This document shows positions 37,591-57,669 of a stretch of 64,000 nt of DNA, piece after piece. The notes beneath the pieces are model-generated. The model worked only from the letters and a program-made list of their open reading frames with translations. It was not told where the DNA came from and did not search any database. The position numbers and the translations under genes are program-made. This stretch comes from Onchocerca volvulus (Eukaryota > Nematoda > Chromadorea > Rhabditida > Onchocercidae): NCBI GenBank assembly GCA_000499405.2, contig HG738139.1, positions 6,038,616-6,102,615 on the forward strand, read 5' to 3'. The stretch's first letter is position 1, and every line of letters starts with the position of its first letter.

Positions 37591-39810
37591 TTAAAATTCA
37601 TAGAATTTTTTCGCAAAGGAAATAGCAGGATATGGAGTTAAGGATTTGAAATAATCTAAAAATGATTGATGTATGTTTGTTAAAATATTATTGTTACTTA
37701 TCCTGTTAATTAAGTTTATAAGTAGGCTAATTATTACCTCTGGTTGTCTTTGCATACGAGCCATGTATGCACCCATTTTCGGATAGTGAATACCTGGGAA
37801 ATACCTGAAGTAATGAAAAATTTTTCCATGAAATTTACGAATTTTTAAAATTAGTCATTCGTTTATGGTAATATATTCAAAATAGGGAAGAAAATTGAGT
37901 TCTTAATTCTGCTCTAAATTTTGTAATTTTTAGTTTTCATTAACGGCACCTGAATTCTGTATACGGATTAACTGTTACAAGTTGTAATCTTTCTAGAAAT
38001 GGCCACATCATTATATCGGCAAAACCCAATGTTTTTCCTGAAAAAAAAAAATCAAAATTATATTTAGCATAATTAATTTAGTTCATAAGATATGTTGCTT
38101 ATCTATATCCCATCACATCGAAATGACTTAATTTAGATTTCATCGAATAGATTCGTCTCTTCCATGATAATTTCATAAAAAGTTGTGAACCTCCATAAAA
38201 GTCATCTATCAAAAGATTTTCAGCATTGCGAAGAGCCTTGTGCAATAACTTGTCGACATTCTGTTGGACGGTAGCATTATTGGGATGCAAAGTTTTGAAC
38301 ATTGTGGAAATGAGCTAAATATTTCATAGAAATGGATATTTTCTTGAAATTTTAAATGAGAAATGAAAAAGAAAGAAAGTCTCAGATGAATATGTCTATA
38401 AATAGTTTTCTTAATTAAAAATGAAGCAAATGATGAATTTATGATCAAAGAATCAAAAATATTCAGTCAAACAATATCAACACAACCGGTGACATCCTTT
38501 CAACAAGAATTTTCTGATTAGCCTTCGCAAGTGGATGACGTGGAAGAATAGCTGTTTCCGGGAATATTTCATCAAGATATTCAGCGATCACTGATGATTC
38601 ATAGATTATCTGTAAATTATCAGTATGACTGTTCTACTTATAATAAATACAATCTTAGTAGCTAAATTATTTTGCAAATAACAAAACTGAATTGAATAAA
38701 ACTTCCAGCTCCCAAATTATCACAAAATTTGGCAAAACAATTCATATGAACTGCCAGTGAATTTATAATATCTGAACTTACAATGCCATTCATTTCAAAA
38801 GCCGGCACTCGACCTAACGGACTTTTATTCAGAAACCATTTCGGCACATTTCCTGGATCGATGTTTATTATTTCGGTGCTTAAATATTTTAGAAAATATT
38901 TATGGATTATTAATTGCGCATAGAATAATAACATATGGCAAAATTGATTCCATAATTTTACATACTTATTATTTTAATTACAGAAAAATTTCATTCTATG
39001 CTAGTTATTTTCTATGGGACTTTTTTTTTAACCTTTTAAATCTTTTTTTCATTTTTTCTTTCTGCATTTGCTCACCTTTTAAAATCATTCATCTGTTTTG
39101 AACATTTGAATCTAAATTAAAACTAACGGTAATCTCTTTTTAGCTAAGTAAATTATAGCTCGTTCAGCATATGGACAAAAGCGCATACTGTATAAACGAA
39201 TAGTTCCAAGTCCGGAATACGGTTCCGGTGAATCTATAATCGATTTTTGGAATAAATGATTTTAAATATTAAGCACGGATCAATGAGATATTTAACAGAA
39301 CAAATTTATTGCCAGGTGGAACATCAATTTGTAACTTATTGGAAACAAGAAAATGGACAAACCTCGATGTAAAGTAGGCGAATTAAGACCTCGAATATTG
39401 ATACTTCTTGATCCCAGCAACATTGCATTTTTGACAGCACTGTATGATCGTTGTTGATTTGGGAAAGGAACTTTCGAAAATACTTCGTAGACCGACCCAT
39501 CGTTGAAGGTTTCATCCACCTATAAATAAATTTTACGGTTACTGAATAACTTCTCAGTAATATAGGTAGAGTGCAGGAATAAAAATCAGAAATGTTCCTT
39601 CTGATCGAATTTTTTCCTCCCATTATTTGTTTCGTTTTGCAGGAAAATGCTGCTCAAGAATTTCAAGAATTTTTGATTATTACAAACAATAAAGAAAATT
39701 ATTGGTAATTCAGTAACCCAAATTCTTACCTGTGTCATTGTTTCTTTGCTGTAAAAAATGAGTAACTCAAGTGAAAAGAGAATTATTTTGAGTTCTCGAA
39801 ACCAAAACAT
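37591..39810 (-). CDS. Omega-class glutathione S-transferase with N-terminal extension
   Basis: Exons, read downward, are 39810-39730, 39519-39363, 39233-39128, 38878-38782, 38609-38487, 38314-38191, 38037-37950 and 37804-37591, giving about 329 residues. The thioredoxin-fold domain starts near residue 85 with [20 protein letters not shown]; its Cys is the omega-class catalytic residue. [15 protein letters not shown] (glutathione binding, cis-Pro) and [17 protein letters not shown] follow. The helical C-terminal domain has [17 protein letters not shown] and [12 protein letters not shown]. Omega enzymes catalyse thiol transfer and dehydroascorbate reduction. The first about 80 residues are extra compared with human GSTO1 (241 residues) and begin with a hydrophobic stretch ([17 protein letters not shown]) that could be a signal or anchor. 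The last exon is open throughout; a small in-frame intron inside it is possible. Onchocerca is known to have an alternatively spliced omega GST, which this may correspond to. Confidence 0.88.
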
Positions 39811-40522
39811 TCTACAAAGATATTATAATAGAAATTTGGTCAAGTGGTATCATCATATCGATTGTTCGTTAAAGAAATATATTTAGTAAGTTCTCAATTT
39901 CTTGCTACTTTCAGAACCGATCTTATAATTTTATCTTAAATTCTTTTTACAAGAATTTGAAAAACTAAAAATCCCAAGCAAGAGTATCGGAGTGTAAGAG
40001 AAGATTAAATTTTCGAAAATAATTGAACAGAATTTCGAATAAAAATTTTTTTACAACGATAGTCTAAGATATTGTATTAGTTTTTACAAAAGTTTGCTTA
40101 TGCTCTTCTTCCTCTCTCTCTCTCTTCTCGAGAAATTATGGTCAATCGAAACTTTTTGTTACAAAAGAAATGAGCATATACAATTATTTCAATAGTTGTT
40201 GTTGAGTATTCAAATATTCGAAATACATTAAAAAGCACAAAACCAATGAAATCGAGTTGTCTCTTATACATATGTACTATATCCACTACTGGTTTTATTA
40301 CTATCATTACTAATACATGTGTTATCCTACTTCTGAATATTTACTTTAAGATCCTGATTTTTAGCGGTTTTTTAACTGGTTGTGTACTTTTTTCACTTAC
40401 TCGTAAACATCTCTTATCATGTCTAACACTATTACTGTTCATCTTTAATAGCGATGAATGAATGAAGATCCAGATTTCTAGTACTTATCATCGTTGTCAC
40501 TGCCATTAGTACAACATTACTT

Positions 40523-40627
40523 TTTTTTTCTATCAAATACAGCAAAAATTTTTCCCGAAGTTTAGTTCCATTTTTATTTTATTTTTTTTTCGATTCTGAA
40601 GTTTTTTTCTATCAAATACAACAAAAG
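40523..40627. repeat. Direct repeat pair, about 25 bp
   Basis: Two copies of a T-run followed by CTATCAAATACA(G/A)CAAAA lie about 80 bp apart, near 40523-40547 and 40603-40627. Confidence 0.65.
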
Positions 40628-43610
40628 TTTTGTTTGATAATGTTAGTAAAGAAAAGGAATGATAGTACAATTCACGTGTAAAAGTAAACTCAAATATTAT
40701 CGAAAAAAACTTCGTTATCATATATATTTACAGTTGATTTCTTAACTACTTTTCTCATTCCTCGAAACTAGTTTGTTTAATTTTTTAATTTCAGCATTTG
40801 ATTGATCTGATCAACTTCGTTGAAAAATTTAAAAAATTGGAAAAAAAAGATTCTGATACTACTTAATTTTATCACAACAATCAGTTCTGTGATTTTCCCA
40901 AATTTTTGCTAAAAATTAAAAATTTTTTATTCAGATTTTCTGATTCAATAAATTTCAGTAATTCTAACTTTTATAATCTCATGATCTTCGAGAGGAGCAA
41001 TTTCTTTCTAATTGACCTGCAAACTCTCTCGCTAACCTTCGTTGCAATTGATTCAAGCATAAGAAAGAAAAAAATCGAATCATGAATTAATTTAATTAAT
41101 CGAACAAATTTCATTCGATTCAGCAAAAAGTAAATCATCAATATCAACTCTTCCAGCTACATTATTCACCGCGGATTATGTCAAATATCTCACGTATGTA
41201 TACGATTCCAAATATTTCCTTTCAACACTTAAGATGGATACTTCAATCGCAATGGCCAAGAATCTATCGCAAACTGTTGAAAAATTTTCCATCGCTAAAA
41301 GCTGAATGCCTAATCAGGAAAAGCAGTCGTTATTCTTGCGTCGCTTCAAAATGTAGTTCTTCAGCAAGTACACACAGAGTTCATCCAAGCATCAGCACAG
41401 TGAACAGTGATCACTGACCGGAATCAATCAGATATCTAAAATCTTCTCTGGAAGTGTCAACAATGGCAAAATCGAATTATCCTCCTGGCTTCTATCATAA
41501 CACCTCTTGACACAAGTTTGCACTGATTACGTAGAGCATTTCGTTGGCCATCTATTTTTTAATCCTGATGAATTCTTTTTCTAAATAATCTGAAATCCTT
41601 ATTACTGATAGGCCAAGATTTTAATTTCAATAAAGTTTTTTTTCGATTTGGAATGCTGGAAACTCTCAGTTCAGACGATGATATCCGATTCATTTTACTG
41701 AATTCCAGGAGTCTGCTTGATCAATGTTATCAGGAGGTATATGAGGTTACCCCTTCCCACTCGTATTTAAGGTTAAGCTGAACTCTTCGCAGATATCTTT
41801 AGGCGTATTATTCAAAAAGGTGGTGGAAATTTTATTAAAAACCGGTAATCTTTTCTGTTTGTCCACTGCTTCACCCGAGCGTACAATTATCAGTCACATT
41901 CTGATTGAATTTCTTGATCATCCACGTCGATCAATCTCAGCCTACTTCGTCCGTAATGAACAACATTAGACTTCCATAATCACAAGTTCAGCAGTCTTAG
42001 ATCAAGTTCGACATTTCCAGCATAATCAATTCTTTATATTCGGAGGTATTGTCATTGGTTCTCCACACTGTTTTAGCTATCTTTATTGATTCATTTAAGA
42101 TGAAATCCATTCAATTCATTCCTGATCAGTTCACTATCAACTGTATCTTTAAACAGTCCAGACGATGATTACAAAATTTTGATTAATCTTTTTATTTTAG
42201 TTTTCTTACCGAAGAGCTCTCCTATTTCCATTATTGCTAAATCCAACATGAAATAGCCGAACGAAAACTCCGCTTTCGAATGTATATAAACTAGGATTTG
42301 TCTCTATTTTTCATACTTTTTTCGTTCAGAGTTTATTGCTATGTATGAAAATATTTGTTGAGTTTTTTATAAATTTTTTTCTCGATCGTACGATTTGCAT
42401 AGGCTCTTTTATATTGATTAATTTTGGGGGCCTGAGAATATAAATATTTTCCAAACAAATATTTTCACTTTAACGTATGTGTTGAGAAAAAGTTTTCAAA
42501 TCAGAAGTGCTTACCGAAGAGTAATGGACAAGTCGCCCTTTAAAGTATTCAATTCATATATTACAATTATTATTAATTATATGATAACACTGTATTAAAT
42601 TTTTAATGTTCATCTAAAAGATAAATAGATTACTACTGGAATATACAAAAGACAACAATGCTCTTTAATGCCAAAATATATGTCTTTCAATAGCAATTAT
42701 TAGTTTTATTTATACATATGCTGCCCAGTATCGTTTTGCTCTTCATTAATTTGTCATTTTTCTTTTTACCATTCCTATCAAATTCAATGCGCAATAAATT
42801 TTTTATTTTATTCAGTACACAGATGCATTTATTTGTCAAATGTACTTAACATTCACTGCTGGAATGTTGCACAGTAAAAACTATATTACTGAAAAAGAAA
42901 ATGAAATATTTTATTAGTTCTTCTGATTTCCGTTGTAAAAACAAGAAGTGTATTTAATTTTAAGAAAGACGCTATTGAGGCGTTAAAACTACTGAATGCT
43001 TTTTCTTTCATTAGAATTTCAACTCGTTATTTTGTTGATTCGTCATAACATCTTAACGATGTGCTGGGAAGCCCATTTGATTCAGATCTGAAAATCGATA
43101 TCACTTCGTCAAAAATTCCATCTCTCGAAATCCTCACGAATCTGCTCTTCAAGTATTCTGTTTTGCTAAAGAAGTTCAAAATGAATTCTTATATCTTCTG
43201 TTCATTTCTAAATCTGATCTGATCTAATTGCCCTGATTTTTTTAATTTGATGATCAGTTTTAGTTAGCAAACTTCAATTCTCTTTTATGTGTCGAAGTGG
43301 AACTGTAACGTAGTAATCCTGACTCTGTTCAGTGAGAAAGATGTATATTCGCTTCATTTCCAAAATTCATTATGGGTCCGTAAGGATTGGTTATGTTCAT
43401 TTATTAAGTGCAATCTTCAGTGTTTAACCGGAACAGTCTCAGAAATTACTAACATGCTTCAAAAAAATTTTATTCATTATTAAATTGATTCAAATCGAAT
43501 AAATTAAAAAATTCACACGAAAAAAAAAGCAACTGCAAAGAAATTGCGAAACTTGTTTTAAAAAATCAAGATGAATAATTAAAATTTTCAAAAGACCATA
43601 ATTTTTTTTT

Positions 43611-43616
43611 TTTATT
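43611..43616 (-). terminator. Poly(A) signal candidate for SBDS
   Basis: AATAAA on the minus strand, about 68 bases after the SBDS stop codon, which is a plausible 3' UTR spacing. Confidence 0.45.
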
Positions 43617-43683
43617 CCAAAGTGTCCGAAATCGAACTATAAACAAAATATGGAATGGAATTTCTGGAAAAATTTAACGACAA

Positions 43684-45189
43684 TCAAGAGATTTCGATAT
43701 CACCCTCACCAACAACTTTGAGCGCCAGTAATTCTAAATGTCCTGTTTTTCTTGTCTCTTTCTGAAGCAATTCTTCGACTGATCGATATGCACCAGGATC
43801 AATTAATCCAATCTGAAGCGATGATTACCAAGTACACTTATCATAAATTATATTTGCCATAAAAGTTTAAGTTAAATATTAGTACATTTACTATAAATTA
43901 ACTGTCAGTATACTGCCTATGTCTTGTGTTTAGAAAAACTTGGACTGAAAACCCTGAAATTTGAAAAATTGAGTCTTGAACGCTTTACCATTTCGAGATT
44001 TCCTTGGTCCCAATCTTCAACTTCAATTTTTGTGAACATCCCTTTTAAACGATCATGTACGCGTTTAGCTTCTTTCGCTTCAACGGATACTCGAAGTCGC
44101 ATCTCTGCCCGGTCAATTTTCATTGATTCACGCAATTTAGGAATTATTTCCAAGGCCTTAATATTGTAACTGTAATTCATCGAATGGAAGCTATGATAAG
44201 CAAATGATGGCAATTCCTCCTAAATTTCTAAATTTCCGAAAATACTAAAACTTTCGAAAGATTTCGTGATATGCCTTACTTGTTGTTTTATTGAACGATT
44301 GGGCTTTAAACTTAAATGTGTTTCATGCAGAGCATTTTCGATTACACTACTAGAATAAGGACGCTTCGTATCCGGATTTACACACATATTCGCAATTAAA
44401 TTAGCAATTTCTTTAAATGACGAATCAGACTGTGCATGGCGCTCTTTCTCCGAAACTTGAAGGTCACCTTTTTCTAAAATCTAAAATTAAAAAAAAAACT
44501 AGTAATTCTTTTCGTCCAAGATTCTCGACATAATATTTCAGATTCATATGGATTAAGTTTAGATTTATATAATAATAAAATAATGCATATATTTGATGTG
44601 CTAACTAAACCATATTATAAAAACAGCGACAGATCTGAAGAATATCCAAGAGTGACTACAGATTACTGCGTGCTGAACAGTGCTGAAAAATGAAGAGACT
44701 TATATCTTTATAACTTACTATTTTACAAATTTCCAACTGATTATCTGTACCGAAAGCAGTGTTAAGCTCTTCTCGTTTCGCTACCTGTCCTTTGGACACA
44801 TTAGTAAATACAGTTTGTGTCTGCAGTACCTCATCGATGTCTTTTTCTCTGAAACCAAACTTCAATTTCAATGTTTTAAATTTAATTCTTGATGATGTGT
44901 CCCACTCATTATTTCCGGATTGTATAAATATCTGATACCACAACTTCACAATAACAATTTATTTCTCTCATTACCATCCTCATTCAAAAATACTCTGTTC
45001 ACCAAAATACTCATAGAAGCACTTTATCTGTTTTTATAAAAAATAATTCATTAACGTTTTATTTCTCCAGCTGACCACTTTATTTTTGTAACATGCAATT
45101 TCGAATCGTTTTCCGCATTTTTTCATTCGAACCACTGCTACATTTGTGAGCAACTTGACATTCGTTGGAGTTTTGATTCGATTTGCCAT
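43684..45189 (-). CDS. sbds: Ribosome maturation protein SBDS
   Basis: Five exons (45189-45056, 44848-44719, 44480-44280, 44156-43989, 43812-43684) join exactly in phase and give 253 residues; human SBDS has 250. Domain I carries [20 protein letters not shown] and [39 protein letters not shown] and [10 protein letters not shown] follow, then the central domain with [19 protein letters not shown]. Domain III has [14 protein letters not shown] and ends in [24 protein letters not shown] works with the GTPase EFL1 to release eIF6 from nascent 60S subunits. The copy looks intact and full length. It is divergently oriented to the C2H2 gene at 46335. Confidence 0.97.
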
Positions 45190-46334
45190 CTTTCATTCGG
45201 CTGCAAAAATGACTACGTGATCAGTAACTGTCAAACAGGAACATTCTGTCTTTACACTGTGCACCCATAATACTTGGCGATATTTCATTCTTACTGTGAT
45301 TTTATCTTTTTCTATCCAAATCAGATAAAAAGAGACAGAGCACAAGGAAAGTACCATGCAAATTTCACATCCGACCTTTCAGTAAACAGTCGAATTTTTC
45401 AGAGTCCTTATTTATAAGTTTAACTTTTAACAACAAAGAAAGAGTTACTTCAGTTAAAAGAAAACATCCAAAATGTATAAAAATATACTGAAACAGAGTT
45501 GGAGAAATTTTATATTCTACCAAATGCACTTACATATGTGAAAAACATCAATCATACTGCAATGAAATCTAAGCGAAAATTATAAGATTGTAGTCTACAG
45601 AAGACAAGTAGGAGATTCAGTTAATTTCATTTGATTCCATTAATATGTGAAATGATCAATCCACACTACCACTATACTTTTTTCCCATTTATCTTTTACC
45701 GAGATCTCCCAGTTCATGCAAAAACTTCCAGAACTTATACCGCGAAACTATTATTAGAGAGATGAAACAACACTCATTACTGATCTCATTAACTTATTTA
45801 GACTTAAAGGAGAAGAAGAAGAGTGAGAAAAAGGACAACACTGCATAGAAACAAGAGAAAAAACCGTTTTTAGCAAATCGTCCATTATATATTCCCGCTA
45901 AATGAACTTATGAGAAATGTGTGTGATATTTCCAGATGAAAGAAGAGAGAGAAAAGAAAAAAGGAGTTGCTTAGATCTCGTGGGTTTGTCAACAAGAAAA
46001 ATGAGCACAATGCTTGGCGAGATGGAGAAAAAGATCAATAAAATATAGAAAATATAGTAGATCAAGATTAGAGGCAAAAGTGAACAAGAAATTGGTGTAT
46101 GGGCGATAATGAATGTGTCAGGAACGAGCGAGCGCGACTTGATTGTCACGAAATATGTATATTATATATTCTCCGAAGGGGATAGGAGGGAAGAGGGAGC
46201 AGTTAGTCTCGTAAGGTTCAGATTACTCCCGGGATCTCTCGGGAAAAAGTTCCATTGAGTCTCCTCCGGCGCCAAATTTGTTATTATTTCGCTAAATCGC
46301 TAGAATTATACATGTCAATGATTATTTTTAAGGT
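45190..46334. other. Divergent promoter region between SBDS and the C2H2 gene
   Basis: This 1.1-kb interval separates two head-to-head genes. The part at about 46120-46275 is noticeably more G+C rich, with purine runs (GGGAAGAGGGAG) and a small palindrome (CCCGGG...CTCGGG), and lies just before the C2H2 start. This fits a shared or paired promoter, but no defined factor site is claimed. Confidence 0.45.
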
Positions 46335-48621
46335 ATGGCAAATTTCTTTTTATGTTATGAGTGTGGTGCAACATTCAGTGTAAGAAATGATTTTGATGAG
46401 CATATTTTGGTACATCAGGCAGTTTCTCTGTGCTATCAAATTTATGAATTCGACAAAGGCAAACCGCCTCCCGTTAAGGTTTTATTTTTCTATTATCGAG
46501 AAACTGGAAATATTCTTTCTTTACCTTCTATTCCTCATCATTTCGTTATCATCTGTATTCTGTTTATCAGTTTGTTCGAAACACTGCTGATAACTTATAG
46601 GCATAGTATTACAGGCTAAAGAAGAAAGCCAACATGCGCCGTCATCTTCTAAAGAGAACAATAAACTGCAGGCAATCAAATTATCGACAACATTTCGGAA
46701 AACACCTTGTGACTTGTCTCAGAAAAACATGCGAAAAACAACGACAGCGAAACGGAAATTATCAGATCTTTCTTTTTCTCCGGACAATTCTTCTAAAGTA
46801 CTCTGCTTGAAACAAAGGAAGAACGTCCAGAAAGATGCAAAAATTACGAAAATAAACAAAGCAGAAGATAATTTAACAACTGTCACTGTTAACTCCCAAG
46901 CCATTCAACCGCAGACGGATAAAGGATTTTCTAAAATGAAATTGGATGGTATTTTTTAATATTTGAATGGAGAATTGAACTAGTAAATTTTTTAAGATTT
47001 ATTCAGTAGTTCTAGACCCTGTTTGAACCAAACAAGCTTGTATCATAGCTTGAGCACATTATTTTATTTTTCTTCTTCCTGTTGCATTGAGTTGTAAATT
47101 TAGTGTTAATCAAATCAGGTCATACATTATGCATCCGTATCAAATTGTGAAAGATTTAAGAAGTGGATATGAAACTGGCAATATAAATTCCGTTTTTGGT
47201 GGTAATATAGATTGTCTTATGGTAATATAAATTATCTTAGCATGCTCACTAATAAAAATTAGACAGAGTTGACTTTTTAGCATAGTACGTTTACCAAAAT
47301 CTCTCACTATTTTTTTAGACAAACTAATTTTTATTTGCATTTTTTACTTATTTCTATAATCACCATATTTCATCCATTTTCAGAACGGAAATGTACAAGT
47401 AAAACAAGTTCAACGGATGTTTTGATGACAAAGCTTTCTACAGACGTTTCTGGACCCATTCACATTGATTTAATGAAAAGTCAAATGATGAATCCACAAG
47501 AAGTTGTTGAACTATCAAAAATTGATGAGTCCGTAGCAAAGGCGACAACATCAACAGGAACAACCACTGCTTCATCAACATCTACATCTTTAACTACGAT
47601 AGCAAAGAGGCAGGATGGATCTACAACTTTGGCAACTGCTCCAATGCTGCCAAAATGTTTGATCTGTGATTATCGAAGCAGTCAAGGAACGGATATGGTT
47701 GAACACGGTATTTTTAATTTTTTCTTAACTCTCAGCACATGTAGACTGATTATTTAGTGTAAACGTTTTAATGTATTTACCGATCTTCATATTTCATTTC
47801 GCTAAGATTTTGCTGCATGTCAGATTTTTTTTTTCTTTGCTATGCGTATGAGAGAAAAAATTTAATGTCGCTGAAGAACAAAAAATACATTTAAACCAGT
47901 CAGTTAGTCAACTTTGATACAAGAACCTTTTTCTTCTCTTTAGAATATTGGAGAATAGTGGTGGTTCATTCCTATGAATTTAAGTTTAATTGTTTCTAAA
48001 ACGTGTGAATTCATTAAAAAGATTATTTTATAGTTGTTCGAATACATAAAACATCAATTACTAGTCTTGAAAGAGTAGATTTCGTGAATGGCAAATGGTC
48101 GGAGGCGGTGAAGCTTGAACCAAAAGAGGTATGCCACATATGCGTGTTTTAAATGGATTAGAGTTGATTGATTCTTTTTCAGTTTATTTCTTTGTGGGAT
48201 CTTTTCGTTTTTTTTTTTTAATTTATTTTTTATTTATTCATTTATTTTTTTTTTTATATTATTCATTATAAGTTGTCGTTGAAATTAGTGATTGACTTTT
48301 GGTGGAAATGATATTTTTTTTTTAATGCTAAATCAGTACATTATGAATAAATATGGAGCAGTACATATCCGTAGAACACTACAGGTCAAATAATTATTAT
48401 GTGATATATGAAGTGCTTATTATGAACTTTGTTAATAATTTTAGCAATGTACTTATTGTGTTCGAACGTTTCGAGAAGTGACAGATTATTTTCTGCACGT
48501 GATAATTTGTCATAAAAGAAATTTGTTATTACCGGGCATCAGTAAATATAATTGTAATGTCTATCTTGCTCATCCTGGCATGCCTACACACATGGTTCGT
48601 ATTTTCATGAAAAGGCCATAA
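46335..48621 (+). CDS. C2H2 zinc-finger protein (three fingers)
   Basis: Exons 46335-46478, 46615-46948, 47384-47707, 48034-48128 and 48445-48621 close in phase and predict about 357 residues. Finger 1, near the N-terminus, is [21 protein letters not shown] (C-x2-C-x12-H-x3-H). Finger 2 spans an intron, starting [17 protein letters not shown] and completed by VVRIH. Finger 3 is [17 protein letters not shown] followed by VIICH (C-x2-C-x12-H-x4-H). A low-complexity Lys/Ser/Thr-rich linker of about 200 residues separates fingers 1 and 2. The spacing, linker and non-clustered fingers do not match a family I can name. It is probably nuclear and may bind DNA or RNA. The last exon could also splice at a weak donor after 48594; here it reads to TAA at 48619. 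TTTTTAAG just before the ATG may be a trans-splice acceptor. Confidence 0.75.
47201..47240. repeat. 20-bp tandem duplication
   Basis: Two adjacent copies of GGTAATATA(G/A)ATT(G/A)TCTTA in an intron of the C2H2 gene. Confidence 0.75.
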
Positions 48622-51349
48622 ATTTTTTTCGACAAGTCAATAAAATCATAGTTTGAGTAGAATTAAGAGTGTTTTCTTGTTTTGAAATTATCATCTGCCG
48701 AAATGTTATTTTTTACTTGCTACGATTTTAATAATTCTCAAATAGTTTTTTTACTCATAATTCATAATATACATTATAAGGCGCAAGAATAATTCTGTTC
48801 CTTAGATTATAACGAATTTGTCGGCGCATCTTTTGTGAAATATGAATTTAATTAAATTTGGCAGCTACTTAGTTCGTCCATATCAGTAATTTATAAATGA
48901 AGCAAAATAAAATCGGTATTTTGGTATTTTTTTTGCAACATTTTTGCTTTTTGAAAATCTATGATATAAAAATTTATGTACTATTTTCGTGATGTACATT
49001 TTTGTTGTAGCTGGAATTAAATAAATGTTTAAAATATTTGATGCATATCAGTTGTTTTTACTCTAAAAAATAGATTGAACCAAGATTGCTTCCATCTTGG
49101 AAATATTTCTCAATAAATATCTTTGAAGTGCAAACATTTTTTCAGCAAAAATATCCCTGTATCGATATGTTATTTTTGCCAGTCTTTTTATTACAATTTT
49201 TAAAGAATATTTCAATCACTGAAAGATGCTTAAATTTCATTCAGCCGGCAGAATGCATATATTCGGGCATGTAGTTATTGGAAGTGATGGGGTTTATTTA
49301 GCTCTGAGGATAAGTGGTTCGATCATTTCAAAGGAAGACAGGATGAATTGAGCTGTTTATATCTGTTTTTACCATCTCCATCTGTAGATCGCGTTGTGAT
49401 TGCATCCAAAACACTTGCTTAGAGAACTGTCTGTCCAGTATTTCATGTAAAATGATCTCTGTCAGGATTAAGTTTCGAAGTACTAGATATTGTTTAGACT
49501 ATATTTCACATATTAATAGAAGTTTCTGTCAGAATAACAGGAATGAAGAATGAGATATTAAAACAAAGTGCACTTATAGGGACTGGTAAGTTTCCGAACT
49601 TATCTATCACAGAGAGATGGCATTTAGCAGAGAAGAACTATAAAAGAGCAACAGAAATACTTTTACGAGCATCCCAGCACCAATTCTGATTTAAAGAAGC
49701 GAATGAAATGGAGGCCAGAATGATGCAGCGAGTTTGGGTCATCTGCATTGTTCGAGAAGAGAAGCAGTTGGAATGCTGCAGTGCTGTTATTGAATTTTAA
49801 TAATCGGCAACAGGATGGAAGATACATCCGTTCACATTACGTACCAATTCGCATAATCACATTTTCTAATTCGAGGAATTATCGGACATCATAGCGAATC
49901 AATGTTATTTGAATGTCGCATTATTTCATTCAAATCGAAATTTAAAATCGAATCAGAGGACAGCTTCAGAATAATCAAAGGGCGAGAAATCGAAGGGGAC
50001 AATGTTACGTGAAGAGAGCAGTTATAAATACCGGTCAAAAGATGCATGATACAACTGCTGGGTACAATTCGTCCAGTGTAGTACCGTTGAAGTGCAACAT
50101 AATCGACTGCAACTGCAGCTGCATTAATGTCAATGAATAGGAGAGTAGAGAGAAGTTGCTCACGTGCTATGTTTCCCAAGACAAATATATGAGTAACTTC
50201 TTTACTTTACTATTTTATATAATGTAAACGATAGCTTTCGCAAAACTTTCCTATTCTGCTACTCTTTATTTTCTAATGATGTTGTTGTATGTATAGGACA
50301 TGTGAGAAGAGATGCAGACACATCCATAATGAGGGGTTGGCTTCAAATCTATTTTGCCCTTGAAATACCAGCTTGGCGAATGATGAGACAGCCAGAAGGG
50401 AAGATAGACAACCGGGAAGTCCTTATCCGGTCTTTCCCTAAATTGTGGCTTTTCGATATCATCGAAGATTCTCCAATGATTCATACCACGTTTTCCCTTT
50501 ATTTCCGTTTCCGGTCAATCTCCAGTAGTAAATAGAAGTATGCTGTGTTGCTTTTCCGGTATCTTAACTATTCGACCTGACTTGATTTGACTGCACTCTG
50601 TTTCCTATTCCATTCGGAATTGTCGCCAGCCAGTCTCTGCTTAGCGTGTACAAATGTCTTTTGCCCTTCCATTTCGCTCTTTAGCAACTTTTTCCGTGTC
50701 CATCTTCCACCAACTACTCATGTTGTACCGCCATTGTCCGCAAATTTTATTTCAAGCGGAACGGATCTCTCGCAGTTGCATGTGCAAACAAATATCTTTT
50801 TCCCAAAGTTAATTTCTCATTTGTCCATAAATGTCATGCCGTTATGTTATTTTTGACAAATTGATTTAGTGTGATGTTTACATCAGCAACGAATGTTCTT
50901 TCTAATCCTGGCCTATTTATACGACGCTTACACAATCCTTTCTTCCTACAATTCTTTTCAGATCTCTAATATAGCATTATGCATTTCGATCTTCATGTTT
51001 AATTCAAGCAATTCATTCAAAATCAAAAAGTCTGACTAGTTTGGGCAAATGCATGGTTTAGTCGATTTACTATTCACCGGAAGAGCATCATAAAATATTT
51101 TATAATACAATTACTGTCCTCAGCGACTTTTTGATACTATTTCTTTTTTAAATCACATTTTAGGTTGCAGTACGATTTTTATATGTTGATCACTGTTTTC
51201 TTCCATAAGATGATAGACCATATTTTCGTGCAGAGGCTAACAACAAATCATTTTTACTAGTTGGCAACATTTTCTTTAGGCTACTGAAGAGGTCAACATA
51301 GAATTGGTTTGTCACTTAGGCCACAGCCTTACGGAAAGCTGTCACAATT
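48622..51349. other. Region without a supported gene
   Basis: From about 49600 to 50850 base composition is closer to coding DNA and open frames occur on both strands (for example 49889-50179 minus and 50302-50535 plus). None shows a domain, a conserved block or a splice partner. It could contain a 5' UTR or regulatory sequence for the kinesin gene, or a non-coding RNA. Nothing is called. Confidence 0.5.

Positions 51350-57669
<6,320 letters not shown>

Larger units (their letters stand above)
39811..43683. other. Intergenic region with an unexplained coding-like patch
   Basis: Most of the stretch is A+T-rich and featureless. From about 41120 to 42200 the composition is less biased and all frames carry fragments that look protein-like but are broken by stops (for example an open stretch at 41178-41417). 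No family was recognised. It may be an old pseudogene or element. Confidence 0.45.

Noticed and set aside
46120..46275. tRNA or small structured RNA in the G+C-rich patch
   Set aside because: No cloverleaf, no A/B box pair and only a tiny palindrome; treated as promoter-like sequence.
49889..50179. 96-codon minus-strand ORF in a less A+T-rich stretch
   Set aside because: No domain, no splice partner and overlapping frames on both strands; probably chance.
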